This document shows, piece after piece, positions 26,814 to 35,982 of a DNA stretch of 64,000 nucleotides. Under the pieces are notes generated by a model. It had not been told where the DNA came from, searched no databases, and saw only the letters and a list, made by a program, of their open reading frames with translations. How positions within the stretch are numbered: position 1 is the stretch's first letter; the number at the start of each line of letters is the position of its first letter. The translations under genes were made by a program, and so were the position numbers. Source of the stretch: Butyrivibrio proteoclasticus B316 (GTDB lineage: Bacteria > Bacillota > Clostridia > Lachnospirales > Lachnospiraceae); assembly GCF_000145035.1 (NCBI RefSeq), contig NC_014387.1, positions 3,465,897 through 3,529,896 on the forward strand, in the 5' to 3' direction.

Positions 26814-27125
26814 TTAATTGTTATCGTTCTTGAAGATAATCTCTCCCGGATATACTAATCCAAGCTTATCTCTCGCTGTATCCTCTATGTATTTACGCGT
26901 GTGCGTGTACTTCTCAAATTCGGCTATCTCGGCACTTCTCTCTTCTTCCTGCTCAATTTGAGCAACAAGTGCCTGCTCTCTGGTCTGATAATCATCTGCC
27001 TTTTTCATAAGTCCGATACTCTTAATAGAAACTACGGAAACCAGAATAAGCACAACGATGCTAGCCCAGATTATGCCTGCCGCATTCTGGAAGCGACGAC
27101 GCTTATAGCGTGCTCTGCTTGCCAT
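26814..27125 (-). CDS. divIC: Septum formation initiator family protein (DivIC/FtsB-like), 103 aa
   Basis: A small bitopic division protein: basic cytoplasmic start (ARYKRRRF), one membrane helix at about 18-38, an external coiled coil (about 42-72) and the conserved C-terminal EDTARDKLGLVYPGEIIF, which marks the DivIC/FtsB family and helps bridge FtsL and FtsQ/DivIB. The ATG follows GAGGGG. It is the last gene of the block and is followed by a terminator. The symbol is by position and family. Confidence 0.88.
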   Translation of the reverse strand: MASRARYKRRRFQNAAGIIWASIVVLILVSVVSIKSIGLMKKADDYQTREQALVAQIEQEEERSAEIAEFEKYTHTRKYIEDTARDKLGLVYPGEIIFKNDNN

Positions 27126-27197
27126 GTTACACCCCTCAAAAATAAGAAAAATATGATATTACCTTAAAAATATAATAATACAGCGATTAAACCTATG

Positions 27198-27437
27198 TCA
27201 AATATAACGATAGAGCTGAGACACATCTTCTTTGTGGATAGTTTCCTGAACATCAAGCACTTCAACACTTACGTCCTTGTTTCCAAATCCAATTGTAATC
27301 TTATCTCCAACCTTAACCTCTGCTGAAGCCTTGGCAGGACGGCCGTTTATCGTTACTCTTCCTGCGTCGCAGGCCTCATTGGCAACTGTCCTTCTTTTAA
27401 TAAGTCTTGTCACTTTTAAATATTTATCTAATCGCAT
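27198..27437 (-). CDS. rqcP: S4-domain ribosome quality control factor RqcP-like, 79 aa
   Basis: The protein is essentially one S4 RNA-binding domain: MRLDKYLKVTRLIKRR, ANEACDAGRVTINGRPAK and VKVGDKITI. This matches RqcP (formerly YabO), which acts with RqcH in alanine tailing on obstructed large ribosomal subunits. The start at 27437 is chosen because AGGAG lies upstream and homologues start MRLDKYLK; the frame extends 13 codons further. It begins one base after the PEGA-protein stop codon. Location next to divIC is conserved in Firmicutes. Confidence 0.9.
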   Translation of the reverse strand: MRLDKYLKVTRLIKRRTVANEACDAGRVTINGRPAKASAEVKVGDKITIGFGNKDVSVEVLDVQETIHKEDVSQLYRYI

Positions 27438-27438
27438 T

Positions 27439-29169
27439 TTAATCTCCTGATGATGCCGACGCGGTACTCGCCGCATCGCTTACTTCTGAGCTACTATCTG
27501 ATCCGTGATCATCTGACGAAGCGCCGCCTGATGAATCGCCGGAATCTTTGGATGTTCCATCCTGATCACTTGCTCCCTGGGATGAACTTTCAGTTGAAGC
27601 TCCTGTAGAATCCTCAGACGAAGCCTCTGAAGGTGCCGAAGAACTCTCAGTTGAACTCTCTGAAGGTGCCTGCGTTGATGCCTTGGATGCAGAATCAGAT
27701 GAATTGTCTTCAGCCGCTTTATCATCCTTTATCTTGATCATAGGCGGGAATTCATATTTCAGATTAGTTTCCTGTCTGTCTATGTTTATTCTGTAACTTT
27801 TGGTCTCATAGCCGGCCTTTTTGATAATTATTTCGTGATTTCCTGATATCTTTGCAATACTGCATGGAATAAGTCCGATGTAATTACCATCAAAATAAAG
27901 CTCTGCGCCATTTGGCTCATCAATATATATTCTATAGCCTTCTATTACCTTGTTGCCCGTATCTACGGTGCTCTTTCCCGATGAATTGGAACTGATCACT
28001 CTGGATGCTGATGACGAAGCACTTGAGCTCTTGTTTTTATCTTTTTCCTTGGTTGATGCCTTGGAGCTGGCATCTGATGATTCCTTGTGGGGAAGTGAAA
28101 TACTTGCTGTCGCACTACTTGCCTCTTCAGCCGATTCCTCTTTTTCCAAAGTGATGCTGATAACAGATTTTGGTGTCCCAACCTTGAGGTATTTGGTCTG
28201 GGTAACATAACCATCTGCTATTATCTTAAGGTTATGATAGCCGTATTGTATAGTCTGCGGAACTCCTGTCAGCATTCTGGTTCCATCCACAAAAACGTCC
28301 GCAGTATCCGGATCAATATCAAAGGTAACAAGTCCCTCTTTAGGTCTTGAAATAGTCACATTGCTGGTATCTATTACAGTCTCCTGATTTCTGTTTATGC
28401 TGACTTCAGACTGGTAATTAGCTCCATTTCCAAGGATCTGCAGGTTATAGTCCCCCTCCGGTGCACTGAGCAGCATATTAGGGGAAATTTTGTGTATTAC
28501 TTCATTGTCAAGTTCCAGCCAGGCCCCTACAAGGCTCTGGTTCTCAACAGTTTCCGATGAAAGACTAACGTATCCGTGTCCACTCTGCACAACAACGCTA
28601 TAGATATCTTTTCCAATACCGCTTACTGTCACAGTATCAGTAGACAGGATATCTTCAGCAAGTGCAAGCTGATCCTCAGCTATTATAAGCGTTCTTGGAT
28701 CGATCTTGTAAACATCACCTTTAACAACAGCTGTACCATCGTTTCTGACAAGATCATGATCTCTTGTAGATGCAATAGTCCAGGCCTCACGGGACACATC
28801 AAGCGTAGTTATATGCTTGGTACTCTTTAAAAAAGTCACTTCGACAATCTGCCCTACCTCCAAAAGCCTTGGTGAAAGGGCTCTTCCGTAGATGTCAAAC
28901 ATCATACTGGTATTGTCGTAGCTAAGAGTGTAGGTCTTGCCCGTGGAATGATTTCTGAATCTGATTTCCTTATTATCGACATCCACAGCTCTGATTGCCG
29001 CCACATCCGCAGAATCATACCTTCCAAGCAGGGATATATTTATTTTCCCGCTGTTTCCATCACTTGCCACGCACGTGACAGGCGACAGAACAGCCAATAT
29101 CCCTACCAGTAAAAGAGATAACAGTACCTTCAAACTCGGATTAGTTTTTTTCACGATCTTACCCCTCAT
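27439..29169 (-). CDS. Secreted PEGA-domain protein with Ser-rich linkers, 576 aa
   Basis: A basic N-terminus and hydrophobic stretch (about 14-33) form a signal peptide or anchor. Clear PEGA domains lie at about 277-345 (VFVDGTRML, GYHNLKIIADGY) and 411-475 (ELYFDGNYIGLIPC, GNHEIIIKKAGYE), and a weaker one at about 215-270. A Ser/Ala/Lys-rich linker (346-404) and a Ser/Glu/Asp-rich tail (about 484-576) follow. PEGA domains occur in surface proteins; no enzymatic motif is seen. Its ATG overlaps the cca stop codon and it is followed at one base by rqcP, so it is embedded in a housekeeping operon. Its role is unknown; a cell-envelope structural role is plausible. Confidence 0.82.
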   Translation of the reverse strand: MRGKIVKKTNPSLKVLLSLLLVGILAVLSPVTCVASDGNSGKINISLLGRYDSADVAAIRAVDVDNKEIRFRNHSTGKTYTLSYDNTSMMFDIYGRALSPRLLEVGQIVEVTFLKSTKHITTLDVSREAWTIASTRDHDLVRNDGTAVVKGDVYKIDPRTLIIAEDQLALAEDILSTDTVTVSGIGKDIYSVVVQSGHGYVSLSSETVENQSLVGAWLELDNEVIHKISPNMLLSAPEGDYNLQILGNGANYQSEVSINRNQETVIDTSNVTISRPKEGLVTFDIDPDTADVFVDGTRMLTGVPQTIQYGYHNLKIIADGYVTQTKYLKVGTPKSVISITLEKEESAEEASSATASISLPHKESSDASSKASTKEKDKNKSSSASSSASRVISSNSSGKSTVDTGNKVIEGYRIYIDEPNGAELYFDGNYIGLIPCSIAKISGNHEIIIKKAGYETKSYRINIDRQETNLKYEFPPMIKIKDDKAAEDNSSDSASKASTQAPSESSTESSSAPSEASSEDSTGASTESSSQGASDQDGTSKDSGDSSGGASSDDHGSDSSSEVSDAASTASASSGD

Positions 29170-30509
29170 TGATCCTTCAAAAAAATACTTAGGCGCTCCG
29201 GCTCTAGCAAATATTCTCTGGTATTATGCTCAGGATCATCAATGACATCCATCAGCATCTTCTCCAGTACTTCTCCTATTTTTTTGCCCGGGGCTACTCC
29301 CAGGCTGATCAGATCTCTTCCATTAACAGCAAGGCTTCCAAGTGTCACACACTCATTTTTGGCCTTAATTTCTTCATAAAGAAGTCGTGTTTCTTCAATT
29401 TGCCTTAGCTTCTCTTCTCTCTTGTATTCACTCTGGGCCATAGTATCTGCATACCTGACTTCCAAAAAGAGAGGAAAAGCATCAGCTCCCACCTTGTTCA
29501 TGGCACGCCTTACATTGCGCGCAGTGGCCGGGAATCTGTAATCATGGTACCTGATAAGGTTACACGCCTTATCCATGGTATCTCTGTCAAACTTAAGTCT
29601 TCGGAATATATTTCTGGCCATTTCAACGCCCTTGATATCATGGCCCTTGAAATGACTTACTCCTTCTTCATCTACTGTCATTGTAACAGGTTTTGCCATA
29701 TCATGCATTAGCATTGTAAGCCTCAAAACCCTGTCAGCTCTTATATTTAGCAGTGTCTGTATAATATGTTCGCCAACGGAATACGCATGATGTATATTAT
29801 TCTGCTCCGTTTCCATACAAGCATCAAATTCAGGAAGGATAACCCTTGTAATACCAAGCTCATAGGCTTGTCTGATTTTATCCGGATGGTCAGATAAAAG
29901 AAGCTTCACAAGCTCTACCTGTATTCTCTCCGCACTGATTTTTTCAAGAGTCCCTGACAGCTCTTTTATTGCTTCACAGGTCTTATCTTCTATTGTATAG
30001 CCAAGCTGAGCAGAAAATCTGATAGCACGCATGATCCTGAGGGCGTCCTCGGAAAATCTCTCGTATGGATCTCCAACACATCGGATCAGGCCTTTTTCTA
30101 TGTCCTCAAGTCCGCCAAATCTGTCTATCAGTCCCTCTTCCTCGTTATACGCCATTGCATTTATAGTAAAATCCCTGCGTTTCATATCTTCTGTCAGGTT
30201 TTTGGTAAATGTAACTTCACTTGGATGTCTGTTGTCCTCGTATTTACCGTCAATTCGATAGGTCGTTACTTCATACCCTTCTTTTCCCATCATGACTGTG
30301 ACGGTACCATGCTCGATTCCTGTATCTATAGTTCTTCTAAAAAGCTTTTTAATATCCTGTGGCAAAGCATTGGTGGTAATATCCCAGTCTCCGGGGACTC
30401 GTCCAAGAACAGCATCTCTGACGCATCCTCCGACCACGTAGGCCTCAAATCCAGCCTCGTGTATCGTGTCTAAAATTGTTTTTGCATTATCCGGTAATTT
30501 AATCTTCAT
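29166..30509 (-). CDS. cca: CCA tRNA nucleotidyltransferase, 447 aa
   Basis: The enzyme adds or repairs the 3' CCA of tRNAs. The head domain has YVVGGCVRDAVLGRVPGDWDI, with the metal-binding DWD, followed by the RRDFTINAMAY motif and a FSEDALRIMRAIRFSAQLG segment. An HD-like region (TMLMHDMAKP, KGHDIKG) lies in the C-terminal half, as in many Firmicute CCA enzymes. The start at 30509 (MKIKLPDN) fits homologues; the frame extends nine codons upstream without a ribosome site. The tRNA-Pro in this window lacks an encoded CCA, consistent with need for this enzyme. Confidence 0.93.
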   Translation of the reverse strand: MKIKLPDNAKTILDTIHEAGFEAYVVGGCVRDAVLGRVPGDWDITTNALPQDIKKLFRRTIDTGIEHGTVTVMMGKEGYEVTTYRIDGKYEDNRHPSEVTFTKNLTEDMKRRDFTINAMAYNEEEGLIDRFGGLEDIEKGLIRCVGDPYERFSEDALRIMRAIRFSAQLGYTIEDKTCEAIKELSGTLEKISAERIQVELVKLLLSDHPDKIRQAYELGITRVILPEFDACMETEQNNIHHAYSVGEHIIQTLLNIRADRVLRLTMLMHDMAKPVTMTVDEEGVSHFKGHDIKGVEMARNIFRRLKFDRDTMDKACNLIRYHDYRFPATARNVRRAMNKVGADAFPLFLEVRYADTMAQSEYKREEKLRQIEETRLLYEEIKAKNECVTLGSLAVNGRDLISLGVAPGKKIGEVLEKMLMDVIDDPEHNTREYLLEPERLSIFLKDQ

Positions 30510-30608
30510 ATCTAAATAATAGCCTATTGCTCCCATATTGTGAATAATCCACTATGATTTTTCTACTATAAGAAGTATACTTATATATGTAATAATGAGG
30601 ATATTTGT

Positions 30609-32330
30609 ATGAAATATCAAAAATATATAAAGCAGGCAATACTTGTTTTTTCCCTATTGCTTATTGTTCTTTTTGCCATTTTGTCATGGATCTTTTCAAA
30701 GCGAATAGTCCTTCCTCTTGATTCTGTAACCGTTTTGGAGAATAACTGGACAATCGATAGCAAGGGACAGCTTATTTATAGCGAGCAAGTATCACAAACT
30801 AATATTGGTATAATAAACGAGCTTGAAAAAGTCACCATCACAAGAGTCTTAGAAGATGCTGGCTTTGATAACCTATGCCTTTCTTTCTCTTCAATCCACT
30901 CCATAGTTCATGTTTATCTTGATAACAATCTTATATATTCCTACGGTCAAAAGTATTATGATGCCCAGCAAATTGTTCCCAAAAAGAATCACTATATTTC
31001 TCTTGGAAATACCTATGCCGGTAAACTTCTGACCATAGAACTTATCAGCAGTAGAAACGGAGCCTTTTCTGGCTTGCCCAAAATATACATTGGCACAAGA
31101 GACGATATTCTGACTCAGGATCTTCATAATGGTGCAATTGCAATTATAGTCGGTGGTTTCTTGTTTGTTTTTGGAATCTTATTAGTCATTTTATCCCCGT
31201 ATTTGTTTTTCTATCACAACAATGATTTACGAATTTTTTTCAGCGGGCTTATATCTATGATGCTTGGCATATATATAATGGCCTTTTATAGAATTTTTGA
31301 TCTATTGCTGGATAACAGCCTTCTTAATACGATATTGGAATATACCGCTCTTTATTGTATTCCCACTCTGATCATGGGATACCTGATGTGTGTTTATACC
31401 GGTATAGTCAAAAAGCTTTTTGCCTCTTTATTTGTGCTGGATATTATTCTTTTCATGATCTCCATAGGCACGCATCTGTCTCACTATGCAAGATTTTCAG
31501 ACTTTACAGCGGTTCTTCACACTGTTTCCGTAATTGAATTTATTATATCCGTTATTCTTATCTTTAGAGATTACACCAACAACAAAAAGAACAATATCAG
31601 AAATATATATTCAACAGATAATATATTTGTATTCGGTCTTTTAGCTTTTATGACTCTCTCAATTGTTGATATGTTACGGTATAATCTATACAAATATGGA
31701 GCAGGCGGAGGCGAAACCAATGCAACACTTGTCGGAGCCACCATTGGTGCACTCATATTCGTTATCTGCCTGATGATCAGTTATCTTTATTACAATATTT
31801 TCAGCGCAAATATTGCATCCATGCAGAGTAAGATCATTGACCTTGCCTACACCGATTCATTGACAGGTCTCTCCAACAGGGCGCGATGTGAGCAGTTGAT
31901 GCAAATGATATCTGAGGAACATGGTTTGTATGCCATTATAAGTCTTGATCTTAATAAACTTAAATTTGTGAATGATACCCTTGGCCATCACGAAGGTGAC
32001 CGCCTTCTTACAGGTTTTGCGACTATTTTGTCCGACTGTTTCTGGGATGCGAACCTTGTTGGCAGAATGGGTGGAGATGAATTTATAGTAATTCTTTTGG
32101 AGGATCGCACTCTCAATCTTACCAAACGAATCCATGAACTTTACACCATAATCAGCGATTGGAATCATAAAGAACAAGTCTTCCAATACAGTGCCTCTTA
32201 TGGTTATGCCTATAGCTACGAAGTTCCAAACGGTTCTGCAAGTGAAGTCTACATGCTGGCCGACAGCAGAATGTATGAAATGAAAAAGGAGCATCGCGAA
32301 TCTGGACAGGAGGTGACACAAAATGCGTAA
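30609..32330 (+). CDS. Membrane GGDEF protein (putative diguanylate cyclase), 573 aa
   Basis: Layout: signal anchor at about 10-30, an external domain of about 140 residues with the beta-rich look of 7TMR-DISM ligand regions, seven membrane helices (about 180-395), and a GGDEF domain (about 410-570). The active site is GRMGGDEF with GGDEF at 488-492, and the nucleotide-binding region DSLTGLSNRARCEQL and SLDLNKLKFVNDTLGHHEGD is complete, so cyclic-di-GMP synthesis is likely. The RxxD inhibitory site before GGDEF is missing. It overlaps the next, paralogous gene by eight bases. Confidence 0.9.
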   Translation: MKYQKYIKQAILVFSLLLIVLFAILSWIFSKRIVLPLDSVTVLENNWTIDSKGQLIYSEQVSQTNIGIINELEKVTITRVLEDAGFDNLCLSFSSIHSIVHVYLDNNLIYSYGQKYYDAQQIVPKKNHYISLGNTYAGKLLTIELISSRNGAFSGLPKIYIGTRDDILTQDLHNGAIAIIVGGFLFVFGILLVILSPYLFFYHNNDLRIFFSGLISMMLGIYIMAFYRIFDLLLDNSLLNTILEYTALYCIPTLIMGYLMCVYTGIVKKLFASLFVLDIILFMISIGTHLSHYARFSDFTAVLHTVSVIEFIISVILIFRDYTNNKKNNIRNIYSTDNIFVFGLLAFMTLSIVDMLRYNLYKYGAGGGETNATLVGATIGALIFVICLMISYLYYNIFSANIASMQSKIIDLAYTDSLTGLSNRARCEQLMQMISEEHGLYAIISLDLNKLKFVNDTLGHHEGDRLLTGFATILSDCFWDANLVGRMGGDEFIVILLEDRTLNLTKRIHELYTIISDWNHKEQVFQYSASYGYAYSYEVPNGSASEVYMLADSRMYEMKKEHRESGQEVTQNA

Positions 32331-34005
32331 AAGATCATACTTCCTGCTTGTTTCTATCATCCTTTTCACAATTCTGGCTGGTTGTCTTAATTATGTTTTC
32401 ACTTATAAGCCTGAATATCCCTGGATTCCACTTGAAGATGGTTGGACAGTCCAGTATAGAAATGAACAATATGTAAATACCGATCTCGAACAGCTAGGCA
32501 AAGATATAGGGCCCATTCTGGAAAAGGGCGACACCTTAACTCTGAACCGTGTTATCCCCCTTTCAAATATTGATGCCCCTTTTCCTGCAATAGTTTTCAA
32601 AACTCAATTTAGTGCCTACGAAATATATCTTGATAATAAGCTAATTCATGACAATAATACTGATAAAGTTTCCGGTATTGATTTTCTGGGAATAGGATTT
32701 AACTTCGTTAATCTGCCATTAGATTTTGCAGGAAAAAAACTATCTATCAAACTTTATATTACTGAAAACAACACACGTTCAGATATTCTTACTCCTCTTC
32801 TTGGTAACTTTGATGATCTGTACAGGATAGTTCTGCATTCAGCTCTGATTCCTGCATTTACTTCCATTTTTCTGATAGTGTTTGGTATTGTATTCCTGAT
32901 AATCTCACTAGTCTTCTACTTAAAATCATCCGGAATATCAACACAGGTAATATGTTCTGTTTTAAGTACTATTCTCGGATTCTGGATGCTAAACTTTTAT
33001 GATGTGGCTGATTTTTATGTTTCTCCCTCTTTTGCAACTTTTGTAGAGTTTTCCGCCCTGTACCTCCTTGCTCCTCTTTTATATATATTTCTTCATATTC
33101 TTCACAAACGGCAGAAAAACTCGGTAGTTTTGTTTCTATGCGCTTGTAGTTCTGCTTTTGCCATACTTTTCATAGTATTGCATCTGCTTAACATTGTTCA
33201 TATACATCATTTTCAGGTGCCTTACTATTTCATGTCTGCAATTGGCCTTGTTATGCTTATTATTTATGTTTACAAGGACCTGCATTACAAATCCAAGAAT
33301 TTGTCCCGTTTCATTTTGATGCTTGGGTTGTGTACTATCGTAACCACTTTGCTGATTTATGAAATCACAAGCGCACTAAAGCTTTTTGTTGATTACAGAC
33401 AGGCCTCAGTGCTAAGCATGCTAGTTTCCCTGGGAGCCCTTTTCTTCGTCATTTGTCAGCTTCTCAATCATTTCATCTTTATGACAAGAATGTTTGCTCA
33501 GAGAAAAGAGTATGCTTCACTTACTCAAATTGCTTATATTGACAACCTTACAGATATTCCAAACAGAGTAAGCTGCGACAAAAGGCTTTTGGAACTCGCT
33601 GATACTACCAGTGATTACTGTATTCTAAGTCTTGATCTAAACGGGCTCAAAGAGGTCAATGACAACTCCGGTCATCCGGCAGGTGACAGACTTCTTAAAT
33701 CTTTTTCTGCCGCCCTCAAAGAAGTATTTGAAGGAACCGGAGAATATTTCAGAGTCGGTGGTGATGAGTTTCTGGTTCTCTTTACCAGTATTGAAAAAGA
33801 TGTTCTCGACGGAATGTTAATGACGCTTGATGCCAAGTTGTTAAAGCTTGATGAAGAAGATCCGGAAGCCAATCACAGCGTTTCTTACGGTTATGCCTAC
33901 AGTTCGGAGGCTCCTGAGCACGACACCCACACTGTCTATATGCTTGCAGATCAAAGAATGTATGAGTATAAGAGAAAATATTATAGTCATCTGACGACAA
34001 GATAG
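32323..34005 (+). CDS. Second membrane GGDEF protein, paralogue of the preceding gene, 560 aa
   Basis: The architecture mirrors the upstream gene: N-terminal anchor, external domain (about 30-165), seven membrane helices (about 175-390) and a GGDEF domain with FRVGGDEF, GGDEF at 479-483, and DNLTDIPNRVSCD plus SLDLNGLKEVNDNSGHPAGD. The inhibitory RxxD site is again absent. An excellent AGGAGG ribosome site lies inside the end of the first gene. The two have clearly diverged, especially in the external domains, so this is an old tandem duplication that may sense two related signals. Confidence 0.9.
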   Translation: MRKRSYFLLVSIILFTILAGCLNYVFTYKPEYPWIPLEDGWTVQYRNEQYVNTDLEQLGKDIGPILEKGDTLTLNRVIPLSNIDAPFPAIVFKTQFSAYEIYLDNKLIHDNNTDKVSGIDFLGIGFNFVNLPLDFAGKKLSIKLYITENNTRSDILTPLLGNFDDLYRIVLHSALIPAFTSIFLIVFGIVFLIISLVFYLKSSGISTQVICSVLSTILGFWMLNFYDVADFYVSPSFATFVEFSALYLLAPLLYIFLHILHKRQKNSVVLFLCACSSAFAILFIVLHLLNIVHIHHFQVPYYFMSAIGLVMLIIYVYKDLHYKSKNLSRFILMLGLCTIVTTLLIYEITSALKLFVDYRQASVLSMLVSLGALFFVICQLLNHFIFMTRMFAQRKEYASLTQIAYIDNLTDIPNRVSCDKRLLELADTTSDYCILSLDLNGLKEVNDNSGHPAGDRLLKSFSAALKEVFEGTGEYFRVGGDEFLVLFTSIEKDVLDGMLMTLDAKLLKLDEEDPEANHSVSYGYAYSSEAPEHDTHTVYMLADQRMYEYKRKYYSHLTTR

Positions 34006-34042
34006 TATTATGCTATTAGTATAATACTGTTATATTCGAATA

Positions 34043-34099
34043 GAAAAAGAACTGTGAATAGTCATATTGATAGCATGACTTCTTCACAGCTCTTTTTTA
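34043..34099 (+). terminator. Bidirectional intrinsic terminator between the GGDEF pair and proS
   Basis: AAAAAGAACTGTGAA pairs with TTCACAGCTCTTTTTT, with an inner AGTCAT/ATGACT stem. There are A runs on one side and T runs on the other, so it can serve both convergent genes. Confidence 0.85.
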
Positions 34100-34114
34100 T
34101 TAGCTCAATATTAA

Positions 34115-35548
34115 TTAATATGCTCTTCCCCAATAAACCATCTTGGTTGCAGGCTTTCCGCAAACGACGCATGTGTCAGAAAGCTGTTCCTGCTCAAATG
34201 GAATACAACGGCTGGTAACATTGTAATCTTCCTTGATCTTATCTTCGCACTCGCGGCATCCGCACCACATGGCCTTAACAAAGCCCTTAGTCTCCTTGAA
34301 TGCCTCAGCAAACTCTTCCTTGTTGTGAGCTGCAAATGTATGTGCCTCGAGATGTGCCTTAGCTCTGTTAAACATATCCTTCTGGATCTGATCAAGAAGC
34401 TCTGCCATCTTAGCTGGAACTTCATCAATAGCACATTCGATCTTTTCTCTTGTATCACGACGGCAAAGAACGCACTTGCCAGCCTCGAGATCCTTAGGTC
34501 CGATTTCAACACGAACAGGGATTCCTCTCATTTCCTGCTCAGCAAACTTAAATCCTGGAGTTCTGTCTGTTGAATCCACCTTAACTCTGAAACCTGCAAG
34601 GCTCTCAGCGATCTTGTTTGCAGCCTCAAGAACGCCTTCCTTCTTCTGCTGAATAGGAATAACAACAACCTGGATAGGAGCGATCTTAGGAGGTACAACA
34701 AGTCCTGAATTATCGCCATGTACCATGATCATAGCACCGATTGTACGAGTTGTAAGTCCCCATGAAGTCTGGTTTACATAGTGAAGCTGATTATCCTTGC
34801 CTGCATACTGAATTCCAAATGCCTTAGCAAAACCATCACCAAAGTTATGGCTGGTTGCGCTCTGAAGAGCACGTCCGTCATGCATAAGAGCCTCAACTGT
34901 ATATGTAGCTTCTGCTCCAGCAAATTTTTCTTTTTCTGTCTTCTGTCCCTTGATAACAGGAATAGCCATATCATTCTCAAGGAAATCAGCATATACATTC
35001 AGCATCTGCTGTGTACGCTCTTCTGCCTCTTCAAAAGTAGCGTGTGCTGTGTGTCCTTCCTGCCAGAGGAATTCACGGCTTCTAAGGAAAGGTCTTGTCT
35101 CTTTTTCCCAACGAACTACACTGCACCACTGGTTGAGAACCTGAGGAAGATCCTTGTATGAATGGATTTCTCCCTTATAGTAATCGCAGAAAAGAGTTTC
35201 TGATGTAGGACGAACGCAGTATCTCTCTGTAAGTGGCTCAAGTCCGCCGTGTGTTACCCATGCTACCTCAGGAGCAAATCCCTCAACGTGATCCTTCTCC
35301 TTCTGAAGAAGTGACTCAGGAATGAACATAGGAAGATAAGCGTTCTGCACTCCTGTTTCCTTGAATCTTGCATCAAGATGTTTCTGAATAAGCTCCCAGA
35401 TTGCATAACCTGCAGGCTTGATTACCATACATCCCTTGATATTCGAGTAACTTACAAGGTCTGCCTTGATGCACACATCTGTGTACCACTGTGTGAAATC
35501 CTCATCCATGGACGTGATTTCTGCTACTAATTTCTTGTTGTCTGCCAT
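34115..35548 (-). CDS. proS: Prolyl-tRNA synthetase, 477 aa (archaeal/eukaryotic-type form)
   Basis: Class II aminoacyl-tRNA synthetase charging tRNA-Pro. Motif 2 and 3 regions are visible ([23 protein letters not shown], and [12 protein letters not shown]), and the roughly 180-residue editing insertion of bacterial-type ProRS is absent. The C-terminal zinc-binding extension has two Cys pairs (WCGCRECE and CVVCGKP) and the protein ends in Tyr, as in the short, archaeal-type enzymes found in some bacteria. The ATG follows AAAAAGGAG. A proline-type T-box leader and a strong promoter lie upstream, so expression should rise when uncharged tRNA-Pro accumulates. Confidence 0.95.
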   Translation of the reverse strand: MADNKKLVAEITSMDEDFTQWYTDVCIKADLVSYSNIKGCMVIKPAGYAIWELIQKHLDARFKETGVQNAYLPMFIPESLLQKEKDHVEGFAPEVAWVTHGGLEPLTERYCVRPTSETLFCDYYKGEIHSYKDLPQVLNQWCSVVRWEKETRPFLRSREFLWQEGHTAHATFEEAEERTQQMLNVYADFLENDMAIPVIKGQKTEKEKFAGAEATYTVEALMHDGRALQSATSHNFGDGFAKAFGIQYAGKDNQLHYVNQTSWGLTTRTIGAMIMVHGDNSGLVVPPKIAPIQVVVIPIQQKKEGVLEAANKIAESLAGFRVKVDSTDRTPGFKFAEQEMRGIPVRVEIGPKDLEAGKCVLCRRDTREKIECAIDEVPAKMAELLDQIQKDMFNRAKAHLEAHTFAAHNKEEFAEAFKETKGFVKAMWCGCRECEDKIKEDYNVTSRCIPFEQEQLSDTCVVCGKPATKMVYWGRAY

Positions 35549-35597
35549 TTTTCTTTCTCCTTTTTGATTTTTGCTAAGGGACTTTCAAGCATTATGC

Positions 35598-35875
35598 AAA
35601 AAGAAAAGCCGATGCTCTCAGATCCCAAATCAGGGACCGAAGTTCATCGGCGGTACCACCCTTTTTAAATCCGGATAAAAAGCTCCCGGACTTCTCTCAA
35701 CTACCCCTTAACGCGGGAAACGCTGTGCTTATGCTTGTCAATGGATTATCACAAATACGTTCACACAGAACTCCAAGGCAGGTTCGCTGTTTGGTCGTAA
35801 AAGCCTTCCACCACTGGCTTTCTCTCTGAAACGCTTACACAGTTACTATTCCTCTTCAACGTCTATTTATATTTA
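35598..35875 (-). promoter_or_regulatory. T-box riboswitch leader of proS (proline-responsive)
   Basis: On the minus strand the T-box sequence GGGTGGTACCGCC lies at 35649-35661. A terminator stem GCCGATG/CATCGGC with a T-rich tail is at 35598-35651, overlapping the T-box so that antiterminator and terminator are exclusive. Upstream are the Stem I landmarks AATAGTAAC and AGAGAGAAAGCC with GGTGG. GAACCT in the 3' side of Stem I puts a CCU proline specifier at 35781-35783. Identification as a T-box is firm; the exact specifier triplet is less so. Confidence 0.92.
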
Positions 35876-35881
35876 AAGATG

Positions 35882-35910
35882 ATTTTATTCATATTTTGAA
35901 ACAATGTCAA
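35882..35910 (-). promoter_or_regulatory. Promoter of the proS T-box leader
   Basis: TTGACA and TAAAAT on the minus strand are separated by exactly 17 bases, placing the transcript start near 35875, just before the T-box leader. The rest of the gap up to 35982 shows nothing else I can name. Confidence 0.78.
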
Positions 35911-35982
35911 GATTATTAGTGTATAATCGATAGATACAATTTTTAGAAGGAATAAAATGATTGTCTGCCCTGAAGAATAATC

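Noticed and set aside
35957..35980. Tiny plus-strand frame (ATG at 35960) with an AAGGAAT ribosome-like site
   Set aside because: Only seven codons and no plus-strand gene follows, so a leader-peptide role makes no sense.
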